Assembly: GCA_964429655.1 (NCBI GenBank)
Contig: CAYSCZ010000089.1
Span: forward strand, 1 to 10,451
DNA: 10,451 bases
Reading direction: 5' to 3'
From: CAYSCZ01 sp964429655
GTDB lineage: Bacteria; Bacteroidota; Bacteroidia; Cytophagales; Cyclobacteriaceae
The position numbers and the translations under genes are program-made. Within the stretch, counting starts at the first letter, position 1. Every line of letters starts with the position of its first letter. Below the pieces are notes generated by a model. The model searched no databases, was not told the origin of the DNA, and worked only from the letters and a program-made list of their open reading frames with translations. Shown in pieces: positions 1 through 6,818 of the stretch.

Positions 1-30
1 AGCGATGCTATGCCTCCTCGACCTAAGTGA

Positions 31-87
31 CTGATTTTTTGGGCTTTAACCCTTCGTGACAAAATTCCAATGACAAATCTGGGTTAA
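31..87 (-). repeat. 57-bp repeat, left copy (inverted relative to right end)
   Basis: This stretch is the reverse complement of 10395-10451 with 55 of 57 positions identical; the two differences are adjacent, at 56-57. The inner edge is sharp: identity ends at base 87 here and at 10395 on the other side. The outer edge is unknown, because the right copy is cut by the window end, so bases 1-30 may also belong to the repeat. It contains internal inverted arms, TTAACCC at 46-52 and GGGTTAA at 81-87. Read on the minus strand it is open in the same frame as the DinB-like gene at the right end and reaches a TAG at 25-23. No transposase is visible, so the type of element is undetermined. Confidence 0.85.
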
Positions 88-152
88 CTGTATAACAGTA
101 GATGTTATCATATAGTACTGGGTAATACATAATTCTTATTTAAACCAATCTC

Positions 153-446
153 ATGATTTAAAACTATATACTTATAGCCTATAGGCATTTACTTAAATAT
201 AAATTTTACAGCATTCTCAACATAATGGGATTAGCGATTGGGATAGCTTGCTTTTATCTGATCTACATTTATGTTCAATATGAATTGAGCTATGACAAAA
301 GCTATGAAAATCATGATAGGATCTACAGGGTACCATTTGAAGGATCCTTTGGAGGAAGGGAATTTGAAACTGACCTGGTTAATCCGACTATGAGACTTAA
401 AGCATCAGCATTTTGGAATTATTTACCTTTTTTTACGCTTCGTTGA
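153..446 (+). pseudogene. Remnant of MacB/FtsX-type ABC transporter permease (N-terminal fragment)
   Basis: The translation matches the N-terminus of the large permeases common in Bacteroidota, which read roughly 'NYLKIALRNLLKNKFYSFINIxGLAIGIAC'. Here it reads NYILIAYRHLLKYKFYSI, then LNIMGLAIGIACFYLIYIYV, then ELSYDKSYENHDRIYRV, which is the usual first membrane helix and start of the periplasmic domain. The natural start appears to be ATG at 153, but codon 3 is TAA (159-161) where the family usually has AAA or similar, so one substitution has closed the frame. The frame then stays open to TGA at 446, after about 95 codons, whereas intact proteins have about 800 residues. The last 15 or so residues no longer resemble the family. 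A later ATG at 225 gives a 73-aa ORF that starts inside the helix and is unlikely to be functional. I infer a dead, 3'-deleted gene. Confidence 0.75.
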
Positions 447-490
447 TCCAGTACATACTTTAGCTTTTTTAACCTTCTATACGGCTTCTA

Positions 491-523
491 TTGATTTTAT
501 TTTTAATAAAAAAATAAAATCAA
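491..523. terminator. AT-rich perfect hairpin, possible terminator
   Basis: A perfect 14-bp inverted repeat (TTGATTTTATTTTT at 491-504, its complement at 510-523) encloses a 5-nt loop. The arms are almost all A/T, so the T-rich and A-rich sides would look terminator-like on either strand. It lies between the permease remnant and pgi, where transcription from the left could end. The stem is weak in GC, so the role is uncertain. Confidence 0.35.
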
Positions 524-661
524 GCAAAACACAACTAATATAATTATAGCAATAATTTTTAAAATTCGATTCGAATCAATTTAATCACAAATTAATTCGC
601 TATCCCTTTCCGCTATTGAATTTTATATTCAAGTTTGTAATAGCCATAAACATATTTGATA

Positions 662-2311
662 ATGCTGCCAAAAGTTAATCCTACACAAACTTCCACCTGG
701 AAATCGCTTCAAGATCATTTTGAAGACATCAAAGATCAGCACATGAAAGACATGTTCGAAAATGATCATGGTAGATTTGATAAGTTCAGCATATGCTATG
801 AAGATATTTTATTAGACTACTCAAAAAATCGAATTTCAGAACATACCATTAACCTGTTGGCACAGCTAGCAGACGAATGTGGATTGCAGGAAGCTAAGGA
901 AAAGATGTTTTCAGGAGACCTGATTAATGAAACTGAAAACCGGGCAGTTCTGCATGTTGCGCTCAGAAATAGAAAAAATAGACCCATGAGAGTTGATGGT
1001 AAAGATGTAGTGCCTGCAGTAAATGAGGTATTGGCCAGGATGTTAAGTTTTGTAAACAGGCTTCACAATGGGGAAATAATAGGATATACCAATAAAAAAA
1101 TTACTGATGTGGTGAATATTGGTATTGGTGGATCAGATCTGGGACCAAATATGGTGGTAAAAGCGCTGGCTCCATATAAAAAAGAAGAGATTAATTGTCA
1201 TTTCGTTTCCAATGTCGATGCAACACACTTGCTACAGGTACTCAAAAAGATCTCAGCAGAAACAACCCTTTTCATAATAGCTTCCAAAACATTCACTACC
1301 CAGGAAACCATGACAAATGCACAAACAGCAAAAGAATGGTTTTTAAAATCTGGAACCGAAAAGGACATAAAATCTCACTTTATCGCCCTTTCAACCAACA
1401 GGGAAAAAGTAATTGATTTTGGGATCGATCCTGAAAATATGTTTGAATTTTGGAATTGGGTGGGCGGTAGATATTCATTATGGTCTGCAATTGGGATGAG
1501 CATAGCCTGTGTCATAGGATTTGATAAATACCTTGAGCTGCTTGATGGTGCCGAATCGATGGATAAACACTTCCTGGAAGCACCTACCAAAGAAAATTTA
1601 CCTGAAATACTAGCTCTGTTGGGTATCTGGTATAATAATTTTTTTAAAACCGAAACACACGCAATTTTATGCTATGACCAGCTGCTGGAGTCTTTTGCTC
1701 AATACCTTCAACAAGGGGATATGGAAAGCAACGGTAAAAATGTGGATCGCAAGGGAGACCGTGTGGAATATCAAACCGGGCCGATTATATGGGGAGAGCC
1801 TGGCACCAATGGACAGCATGCTTTCTACCAACTCATCCATCAGGGAACGAAATTAATTCCTGGTGATTTTATAGCCCCGGTAAATACTTACCATGAGCAC
1901 ACCAATCATCAGGAAATATTACTTTCAAACATTTTTGCCCAAACCGAAGCATTAATGAAAGGAAAATCTGAAGAGGAAGCCCGGGAAGAACTCAGGTCGT
2001 CAGGTTATTCAGAAGAAAAAATAGAGCAGTTAACGCCATATAAAGTATTTACCGGTAATAAACCAACAAATTCTATTTTGATCACCAGGTTGACCCCAAG
2101 AACCTTAGGCTCATTGATTGCTATGTATGAACATAAAATTTTTGTTCAGGGGGTGATATGGAATATTTTTAGTTTTGATCAGTGGGGCGTTGAACTTGGG
2201 AAACAACTCGCTAAGAAAATCTTACCTGAGTTACAGAATTCAGATATCATCACCGCTCACGACTCCTCTACCAATGGATTAATAAATTCCTATAAAACAA
2301 TGAAGGAATAG
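662..2311 (+). CDS. pgi: Glucose-6-phosphate isomerase
   Basis: This enzyme interconverts glucose 6-phosphate and fructose 6-phosphate in the cytoplasm, for glycolysis and gluconeogenesis. From ATG 662 the product is 549 aa, the same length as E. coli Pgi. The signature elements are in order: IGIGGSDLGP (residues 153-162), a SKTFTTQET phosphate-binding segment, EFWNWVGGRYSLWSAIG, GDMESNGK with the catalytic Glu at 355, GTNGQHAF with His at 386, and FDQWGVELGK with Lys at 514. All three catalytic residues fall at the same numbers as in E. coli, which supports ATG 662 over an in-frame TTG at 656. The gene is separated by about 300 bp from the riboswitch-controlled receptor and has no evident link to B12. 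No clear promoter or terminator was found. The gene looks intact. Confidence 0.98.
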   Translation: MLPKVNPTQTSTWKSLQDHFEDIKDQHMKDMFENDHGRFDKFSICYEDILLDYSKNRISEHTINLLAQLADECGLQEAKEKMFSGDLINETENRAVLHVALRNRKNRPMRVDGKDVVPAVNEVLARMLSFVNRLHNGEIIGYTNKKITDVVNIGIGGSDLGPNMVVKALAPYKKEEINCHFVSNVDATHLLQVLKKISAETTLFIIASKTFTTQETMTNAQTAKEWFLKSGTEKDIKSHFIALSTNREKVIDFGIDPENMFEFWNWVGGRYSLWSAIGMSIACVIGFDKYLELLDGAESMDKHFLEAPTKENLPEILALLGIWYNNFFKTETHAILCYDQLLESFAQYLQQGDMESNGKNVDRKGDRVEYQTGPIIWGEPGTNGQHAFYQLIHQGTKLIPGDFIAPVNTYHEHTNHQEILLSNIFAQTEALMKGKSEEEAREELRSSGYSEEKIEQLTPYKVFTGNKPTNSILITRLTPRTLGSLIAMYEHKIFVQGVIWNIFSFDQWGVELGKQLAKKILPELQNSDIITAHDSSTNGLINSYKTMKE

Positions 2312-2363
2312 ATCATCTTGAGCTACTTACTCCTGATATTTTCAAACTAAAATGGGTAGAAGT

Positions 2364-2394
2364 TTTGATTCTAAGCATCAGCATTCTAATTTTA
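2364..2394 (+). promoter_or_regulatory. Bacteroidota-type promoter for the B12 operon
   Basis: TTTG at 2364-2367 and TAATTTTA at 2387-2394 match the -33 TTTG and -7 TAnnTTTG elements of the Bacteroidota primary sigma factor (the last base of the -7 box differs) with a 19-bp spacer. Transcription would start near 2400, about 30 nt before the riboswitch aptamer, which is the expected place. This is a pattern match only. Confidence 0.45.
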
Positions 2395-2429
2395 CTATTA
2401 TCAGGGTTTTCAGTCAATCTTTTCAGTTG

Positions 2430-2585
2430 ATTGAAATTAATAGGGAATCTGGTGCAAATCCAGAACTGTACCCGCAACTGTAAGCTAATCAGGCATTCAT
2501 CCTCATCTTTGCCACTGTCAAAAGCGACGGGAAGGCGATGAATGCACGCTAGTCAGGAGACCTGCCTTGATGATTATGATTCAAT
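2430..2585 (+). promoter_or_regulatory. Cobalamin riboswitch (aptamer)
   Basis: All conserved blocks of the adenosylcobalamin-type aptamer are present in order: ATAGGGAA near 2440, GGTGCAAATCC, the CCCGCAACTGTAAGC block at 2471-2485, GCCACTGT at 2511-2518, GACGGGAAGGCGATG around 2526-2540, and the B12 box AGTCAGGAGACCTGCC at 2551-2566. Helices visible by eye include a 9-bp stem GCATTCATC (2493-2501) with GATGAATGC (2537-2545), and a closing P1 formed by ATTGAA (2430-2435) with TTCAAT (2580-2585). It precedes a TonB receptor and cob genes, the usual regulon. Binding of cobalamin is expected to repress the downstream genes. An ATG at 2542 lies within this RNA and is not a plausible start. Confidence 0.97.
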
Positions 2586-2606
2586 GCTTCGGGAATTGAG
2601 CAGAGG
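2581..2606 (+). promoter_or_regulatory. Riboswitch expression platform (P13-like hairpin) and SD
   Basis: TCAAT (2581-2585) can pair with ATTGA (2595-2599), leaving a 9-nt loop GCTTCGGGA. The CGGG in that loop is complementary to CCCG at 2471-2474 in the conserved L5 region, the kissing-loop arrangement known for cobalamin riboswitches. Directly behind lies AGAGG (2602-2606), 7 nt before the ATG at 2614, a weak Shine-Dalgarno site. I infer control of translation initiation by docking of this hairpin on the aptamer. No intrinsic terminator is seen between the aptamer and the gene. Confidence 0.6.
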
Positions 2607-2613
2607 ATTTAAA

Positions 2614-4557
2614 ATGTACTTTATGTATTTTTTTAATTTATTTATCTATACTGCGCTTGGTATAAGCCTATTTTTTAATGTTAATGCTCAAAGTTTACAA
2701 GATACTACCATTCACATGGAAGGTCTCGTGGTAAATGGCATTGCATTAGAACAATATGCCATTGGCACTAAAGTGCAAAGCATTGATAAGAAATCAATTA
2801 CAGGTTATGGATCCTCAAGCTTACAAAATATAATTCAGGAAAATTCACCGATTTTCTTCCTACAATACGGCGCTAATGGTCAATTATCCTCCATAAATAT
2901 AAGGGGGTTGGGTCCTGCAAGAACTAGTTTGATATGGAATGGGATGGAAATAAATTCACTTACTTTAGGCCAATCAGATTTTAATTTGATTCCCTCCTCA
3001 CTTTTTGATGATATTTCGATTCACTATGGCCCACAGGGTTCACTCTTTGGAAATGGTTCTTTGGGAGGTACTGTTCTATTGAATAATAATTTAAAGAGAA
3101 AAAATACGAATGAATTAAGCGTCAATCAATCCATTGGAAGCTTTGATAATTACCGCTCTTCAATCACTTATTTGAATGCAAAGGGGAAGTTTAAGCTAGC
3201 CACCAATGTATATTTTCAGAAAATCAAAAACGATTTTCCTTATGAAGTAGGCGATTCAGCCGTCAATCAACAGAATGCCAGTTATGAAAACTATGGAATA
3301 AAACAGGATATTTTCTATAAAATCAATGATGGCAACACTTTAAGCTTCTCCGGCTGGTTCAATTATAATTACAGGGAAATTCAACCCAATAAAAATGATC
3401 TGACTAACGACGACAACCTGGAAGACACAAACTGGCGTGGTTCATTAACCTGGAATTTTCAAAAAAACGCTGAGCATATTGAAACTACCCTGGGTTACAC
3501 CGACGATACAAACATCTTTAATGGCTTCAGCAAAGTACAAACTAAAAGGTTTTTCTATTCCTCCACTTACAATCATAAATTATCAGGAAATGTGTCTCTC
3601 TATGGCGGATTAAATTGGAATCATATCAGGGCTTCTTCAAGTAATTTTGATGGTAAAATCACCGAGGACAGGAATGACCTCTTCGTTGGAATAAGATACC
3701 TGCCAATTTCAAACCTTCACCTTAGCCTAAATGCACGTCAGCCCATGTTAGATGGAAGGCCTCAAAGGTTTAGCCCCTCGCTTGGACTAGAGTATTTTAT
3801 AATAGATGATCAAGGCCTTAACCTATCATTTTTAGGACAATTAAGCAGGTCATTTCGTCTACCCACCTTAAATGACCGGTTTTGGAATCCTGGAGGAAAT
3901 GAAAGCCTCAGTCCGGAGATTGGAGATAACTACGAAATAGGTATTCATTTTTCATCTACTTTCAATAAATCAAGCTTGGATATCCATTCAAATTATTACC
4001 ACCACCTTGTCTCAGACTGGATCATATGGAGGCCAGGAGGAACTGGCGAGGATAACAATGGTAATCCTACCTCCTTTTGGTTTCCGGATAACATCCGCGA
4101 AGTACAGGCGCAGGGAACTGAAATCAGTGTTAGATTTAAAAGAAGAGACATCCTTAACACTTTGACTTTTGTGTCTTTTCTTTCAACGGCTTACACAAAG
4201 GCTGTCAATTTAAAACCACTGGGCCAGTTTGATCGGTCAGTGGGGAAGCAATTACCCTATACACCCAAATGGAACCTTAACTATACCAACAGACTATCCT
4301 TCAAAGACTGGCGACTTGGGGTTCATTATGCCTACACGGGCAAGCGCTTTACAGAAACCAACAACGAACGCCCGGCCATACCGGCATTTTCCCTGGTGAA
4401 TATCTCTATAGATAAAATAATGGATTTTAATAAAACAGGACTTGTGGCGTCATTAAGGATTAACAATCTATTGGATGCAGAATATGAAAGTTTTAAGAAC
4501 CGGGCCATGCCAGGTTTAAACTACGAATTGACAATTACACTCAACTATAATTATTAA
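2614..4557 (+). CDS. btuB: TonB-dependent vitamin B12 receptor, BtuB-like
   Basis: This outer-membrane active transporter is predicted to import cobalamin or other corrinoids using energy from TonB-ExbBD. The start is taken as ATG 2614, which follows an AGAGG site and gives a signal peptide ending near NVNA|QS (residue 25-26); an upstream in-frame ATG at 2542 lies inside the riboswitch. A short segment after the signal (TTIHMEGLVVNG) could serve as TonB box. The plug domain covers about residues 45-160 and includes SINIRGLGPARTSLIWNG (93-110) and FGNGSLGGTVLL. The rest, to residue 647, is the beta-barrel, ending in a typical aromatic C-terminus (ITLNYNY) after a RINNLLDAEYE motif. Substrate assignment rests on the riboswitch and the linked cob genes; the fold alone would not separate it from siderophore receptors. 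The next gene starts 19 bp downstream. Confidence 0.92.
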   Translation: MYFMYFFNLFIYTALGISLFFNVNAQSLQDTTIHMEGLVVNGIALEQYAIGTKVQSIDKKSITGYGSSSLQNIIQENSPIFFLQYGANGQLSSINIRGLGPARTSLIWNGMEINSLTLGQSDFNLIPSSLFDDISIHYGPQGSLFGNGSLGGTVLLNNNLKRKNTNELSVNQSIGSFDNYRSSITYLNAKGKFKLATNVYFQKIKNDFPYEVGDSAVNQQNASYENYGIKQDIFYKINDGNTLSFSGWFNYNYREIQPNKNDLTNDDNLEDTNWRGSLTWNFQKNAEHIETTLGYTDDTNIFNGFSKVQTKRFFYSSTYNHKLSGNVSLYGGLNWNHIRASSSNFDGKITEDRNDLFVGIRYLPISNLHLSLNARQPMLDGRPQRFSPSLGLEYFIIDDQGLNLSFLGQLSRSFRLPTLNDRFWNPGGNESLSPEIGDNYEIGIHFSSTFNKSSLDIHSNYYHHLVSDWIIWRPGGTGEDNNGNPTSFWFPDNIREVQAQGTEISVRFKRRDILNTLTFVSFLSTAYTKAVNLKPLGQFDRSVGKQLPYTPKWNLNYTNRLSFKDWRLGVHYAYTGKRFTETNNERPAIPAFSLVNISIDKIMDFNKTGLVASLRINNLLDAEYESFKNRAMPGLNYELTITLNYNY

Positions 4558-4576
4558 ATGATTAAAATATATAACC

Positions 4577-5629
4577 ATGAACAAGCGCTTAATACTTACA
4601 CCATTATTTTTATTATCACTAATGATACTCCTTTCCTGTGGAGATGATTCAGATGATCCGGAGCCACAGGTATCAACCATAATTGTGGTTAATGAAGGGA
4701 ACTTTCAGGCAGGTGATGGGGCTTTATCAAGCTTTGACCTCGCTACCAGTTCGGTAAATCAAAGCCTTTTTGAGGCTGATGCCACCATCCAATCCGCAAT
4801 ACAATGGTCTGATAAAATTTACCTGGTCACCAACGCACCCGATAAAGTTGAAGTAATAGATGTTGAAGGAAATAATTTGAATTCATCAGCAACTATAAAT
4901 TCAGGCCTTCTTAACCCAATCAGCATAGCATTTAATGGCAACTTTGGCTATGTAACCAACTGGGGAAACATAGAGACAGCATTCTCAGAAAACCCAGACT
5001 CATTCATCTCGATAATAGACCTTAATACCAATCAGGTAATCGATAGCCTCGAAAGATCCACCAGGCCTCAGGAAATCATTTCCATAGACGATAGATTGTA
5101 TGTTGCCAATGAAGGCAGCAATACCGTATCCATTCTTGAACCAAATGGTGAAAATACCGCGATTGTGGCAGAGATAACAGTTCCCTTTGGCCCGTCAGCT
5201 TTTGTAATTGACGCTGAATCTGATCTATGGGTGCTTTGCACCAGTGGTAGTTTAGTGGAAATCGACCGTTCAAATAATACGATAAAAACCACCCTTGACG
5301 ACCTTACAGTCAATGGGTTTGATGAAAAAATGGCGATTAACCTGGCCGGAGAGAAAATTTATTTTTTGGGTGGCACCAATGATACTTTCACCGGACTGAC
5401 CAATGTCTTTGAAGTAGATTTCACAAGCAACAACCCATCAGCAAATAATTTCATTACAGGTGGATTTGCATTTTATGGGATTACTGTTGACCCTTCAACC
5501 GGAGATATTTATATTGGAGACAGTAATGCGTTTCAATCCACTGGAACAGGTCTTCAGTATAATAGTAATGGAGAACTTATTCAACAATTTGCTACCGGTA
5601 TCGGTCCAAATGCATTTTTATTTTTATAA
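4577..5629 (+). CDS. btuG: Surface beta-propeller lipoprotein, BtuG/DUF5074-like
   Basis: This is a 350-aa lipoprotein with a signal peptide and lipobox LLSC (Cys21). The mature N-terminus GDDSDDPEP is acidic, resembling the export signal that sends Bacteroidota lipoproteins to the cell surface. VVNEGNFQAGDGALSSFD (residues 37-54) is typical of the DUF5074/YncE-like family, and YVTN-type propeller repeats recur (IYLVTNAPDKVEVID at 81-95, GYVTNWG at 124-130, LYVANEGSNTVSILE at 174-188). In Bacteroides, BtuG is a seven-bladed surface lipoprotein that binds cobalamin very tightly and sits on BtuB. The position right after the BtuB-like receptor, under the same riboswitch, supports the same role here. 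The function is inferred from family and context; direct orthology with Bacteroides BtuG is not shown. Confidence 0.75.
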   Translation: MNKRLILTPLFLLSLMILLSCGDDSDDPEPQVSTIIVVNEGNFQAGDGALSSFDLATSSVNQSLFEADATIQSAIQWSDKIYLVTNAPDKVEVIDVEGNNLNSSATINSGLLNPISIAFNGNFGYVTNWGNIETAFSENPDSFISIIDLNTNQVIDSLERSTRPQEIISIDDRLYVANEGSNTVSILEPNGENTAIVAEITVPFGPSAFVIDAESDLWVLCTSGSLVEIDRSNNTIKTTLDDLTVNGFDEKMAINLAGEKIYFLGGTNDTFTGLTNVFEVDFTSNNPSANNFITGGFAFYGITVDPSTGDIYIGDSNAFQSTGTGLQYNSNGELIQQFATGIGPNAFLFL

Positions 5630-5671
5630 CCTAAGCATAACCTTTAATTTTGAACTACAAACAATAAAATT

Positions 5672-6247
5672 ATGACTACATCTAACCGAATCAATCCTCG
5701 TTTTTTAATACTTTTTGGTTTGATCTTGTTAATGGCTATCCTTCGAGTGGTATTTACATTCGACAAAGATCTATCACCACTTTCCAATTTCACCCCAATT
5801 GGTGCAATGGCATTATTTGGAGGTGCCTACTTCACCAGGGGCAAGGCTTTTGCTTTTCCATTAATAACCCTACTGGTCAGTGATATCATATTGAACAGGT
5901 TTGTGTATTTCGGCGAATGGAAATTATTTTATGAGTCAATCATCTGGACGTATCTGGCCTTTGCACTAATGGTCGTCGTGGGTCAGTGGTTGTTGAAAAA
6001 AATTAATGTTAAAAACTTCTTATTATCAAGTCTGATCATTGTATTTATCCATTGGATCGTAACTGATTTCGGTGTCTGGATGATTGGCACCATGTATCCA
6101 ATGACCCTATCAGGATATTGGGCCTGCCTGGTTGCAGCCATACCTTTTGAGAGAAATTTCCTGGCCGGGACACTGATTTACGGAGGCGTATTATTCACTG
6201 CTTTTGAATGGATGCAAGCTAAGATTCCTTCCATTAGATTTGCTTAG
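5672..6247 (+). CDS. DUF6580-type membrane protein, candidate B12-related transporter
   Basis: This 191-aa protein is hydrophobic, with about six predicted membrane segments (approximately residues 11-28, 42-54, 58-77, 88-108, 115-133 and 163-180). The N-terminal part SPLSNFTPIGAMALFGGAYF and the following SDIILNRF look like the DUF6580 family of putative transport proteins, small proteins comparable in size to the S components of ECF vitamin transporters. No ATPase or ECF T-component gene is present in the window. It lies 42 bp after the lipoprotein and before cobU, in the position where an inner-membrane step is needed, so import of cobalamin, cobinamide, dimethylbenzimidazole or cobalt is possible. 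The family assignment is from memory of its motifs; the substrate is inference. ATG 5672 is the first in-frame start and gives a short polar N-terminus before the first helix. Confidence 0.7.
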   Translation: MTTSNRINPRFLILFGLILLMAILRVVFTFDKDLSPLSNFTPIGAMALFGGAYFTRGKAFAFPLITLLVSDIILNRFVYFGEWKLFYESIIWTYLAFALMVVVGQWLLKKINVKNFLLSSLIIVFIHWIVTDFGVWMIGTMYPMTLSGYWACLVAAIPFERNFLAGTLIYGGVLFTAFEWMQAKIPSIRFA

Positions 6248-6264
6248 AATATTTTTTATAATTT

Positions 6265-6301
6265 AACAACTGTAGCAGAATAGCTGGTACAGTTGTTTTT
6301 T
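6265..6301 (+). terminator. Terminator-like hairpin inside the operon, before cobU
   Basis: AACAACTGTA (6265-6274) and TACAGTTGTT (6288-6297) form a perfect 10-bp stem around a 13-nt loop, followed by an uninterrupted run of T to 6301. It begins 17 bp after the DUF6580 stop and ends 4 bp before the cobU ATG. This has the form of a Rho-independent terminator, although moderate in GC, and could lower transcription into the cob genes. Confidence 0.6.
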
Positions 6302-6305
6302 GCTG

Positions 6306-6818
6306 ATGCTTCACTTAATTACAGGAGGAACAAGATCGGGAAAATCAAGATATGGTCAGGAACAAGCTAAAAGGCTAGATAATTACCCAACATATATTGC
6401 AACGGCAAGGATATGGGATGAGGATTTTAAATACAGGGTAAAAAAACATCAGCATGATCGTGATGCTCAATGGATAAACCTTGAAATAGAAAAGAAAATA
6501 AGTGATATCGATCCCGACAGTAAGGCAATCCTCATTGATTGCGTCACCCTGTGGCTAACCAATTACTTTGTTGACCTAAAGCAGGATGAAGAAAAAATAT
6601 TGGCTGAAATGCGAAAAGAAATAGACCATATTGTCAATAGAAAAAGCAAAAACTGGATAATTGTCACCAATGAAATTGGTATGGGGATGCATGCTGACAC
6701 AGCAACAGGAAGAAAATTTGTTGATTTACTGGGATGGATCAATCAATATATTGCGAAAAAAGCAGATAAAGTAACACTTATGGTCTCCGGATTACCTTTA
6801 ATTCTTAAAGATGAATGA
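6306..6818 (+). CDS. cobU: Adenosylcobinamide kinase / adenosylcobinamide-phosphate guanylyltransferase
   Basis: This bifunctional cytoplasmic enzyme phosphorylates adenosylcobinamide and then transfers GMP to give adenosylcobinamide-GDP, the activated half of the nucleotide-loop assembly. The product is 170 aa, slightly short of the usual ~180. The P-loop is GGTRSGKS (residues 7-14), ATARIWDEDFKYRVKKHQ leads to the His (H48) that corresponds to the guanylylated histidine of the family, DCVTLWLTN (78-86) is the Walker B region, and TNEIGMG (121-127) and GRKFVDLLGWINQ (135-147) are characteristic. ATG 6306 is preferred because the Walker strand starts immediately after it, as in homologues; an in-frame TTG at 6300 would add two residues and sits in the terminator's T-run. 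The stop overlaps the cobT start by 4 bp (ATGA), indicating translational coupling. Confidence 0.95.
   Translation: MLHLITGGTRSGKSRYGQEQAKRLDNYPTYIATARIWDEDFKYRVKKHQHDRDAQWINLEIEKKISDIDPDSKAILIDCVTLWLTNYFVDLKQDEEKILAEMRKEIDHIVNRKSKNWIIVTNEIGMGMHADTATGRKFVDLLGWINQYIAKKADKVTLMVSGLPLILKDE

Noticed and set aside
31..87. Insertion sequence at the window ends
   Set aside because: There is no transposase or target duplication in the window; only a 57-bp repeat can be shown.
568..577. 10-bp palindrome GATTCGAATC upstream of pgi as an operator
   Set aside because: It occurs once, in an AT-rich spacer, and matches no operator I know; it may be chance.
634..658. TTTG (634-637) with CATATTTG (651-658) as promoter of pgi
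   Set aside because: The spacing is too short, the -7 box lacks its TA, and the start of transcription would fall at or after the ATG.
656..661. TTG 656 as the start of pgi
   Set aside because: ATG 662 gives 549 aa and places all three catalytic residues at E. coli numbering.
2542..2613. Upstream ATG at 2542 as the start of the TonB receptor
   Set aside because: It lies within the conserved riboswitch core before the B12 box; starting at 2614 gives a normal signal peptide and a SD-like AGAGG.
5068..5313. Minus-strand ORFs opposite the lipoprotein gene, and similar short ORFs within pgi and cobT
   Set aside because: They are shadows of well-supported genes, with no recognisable motif or start context.
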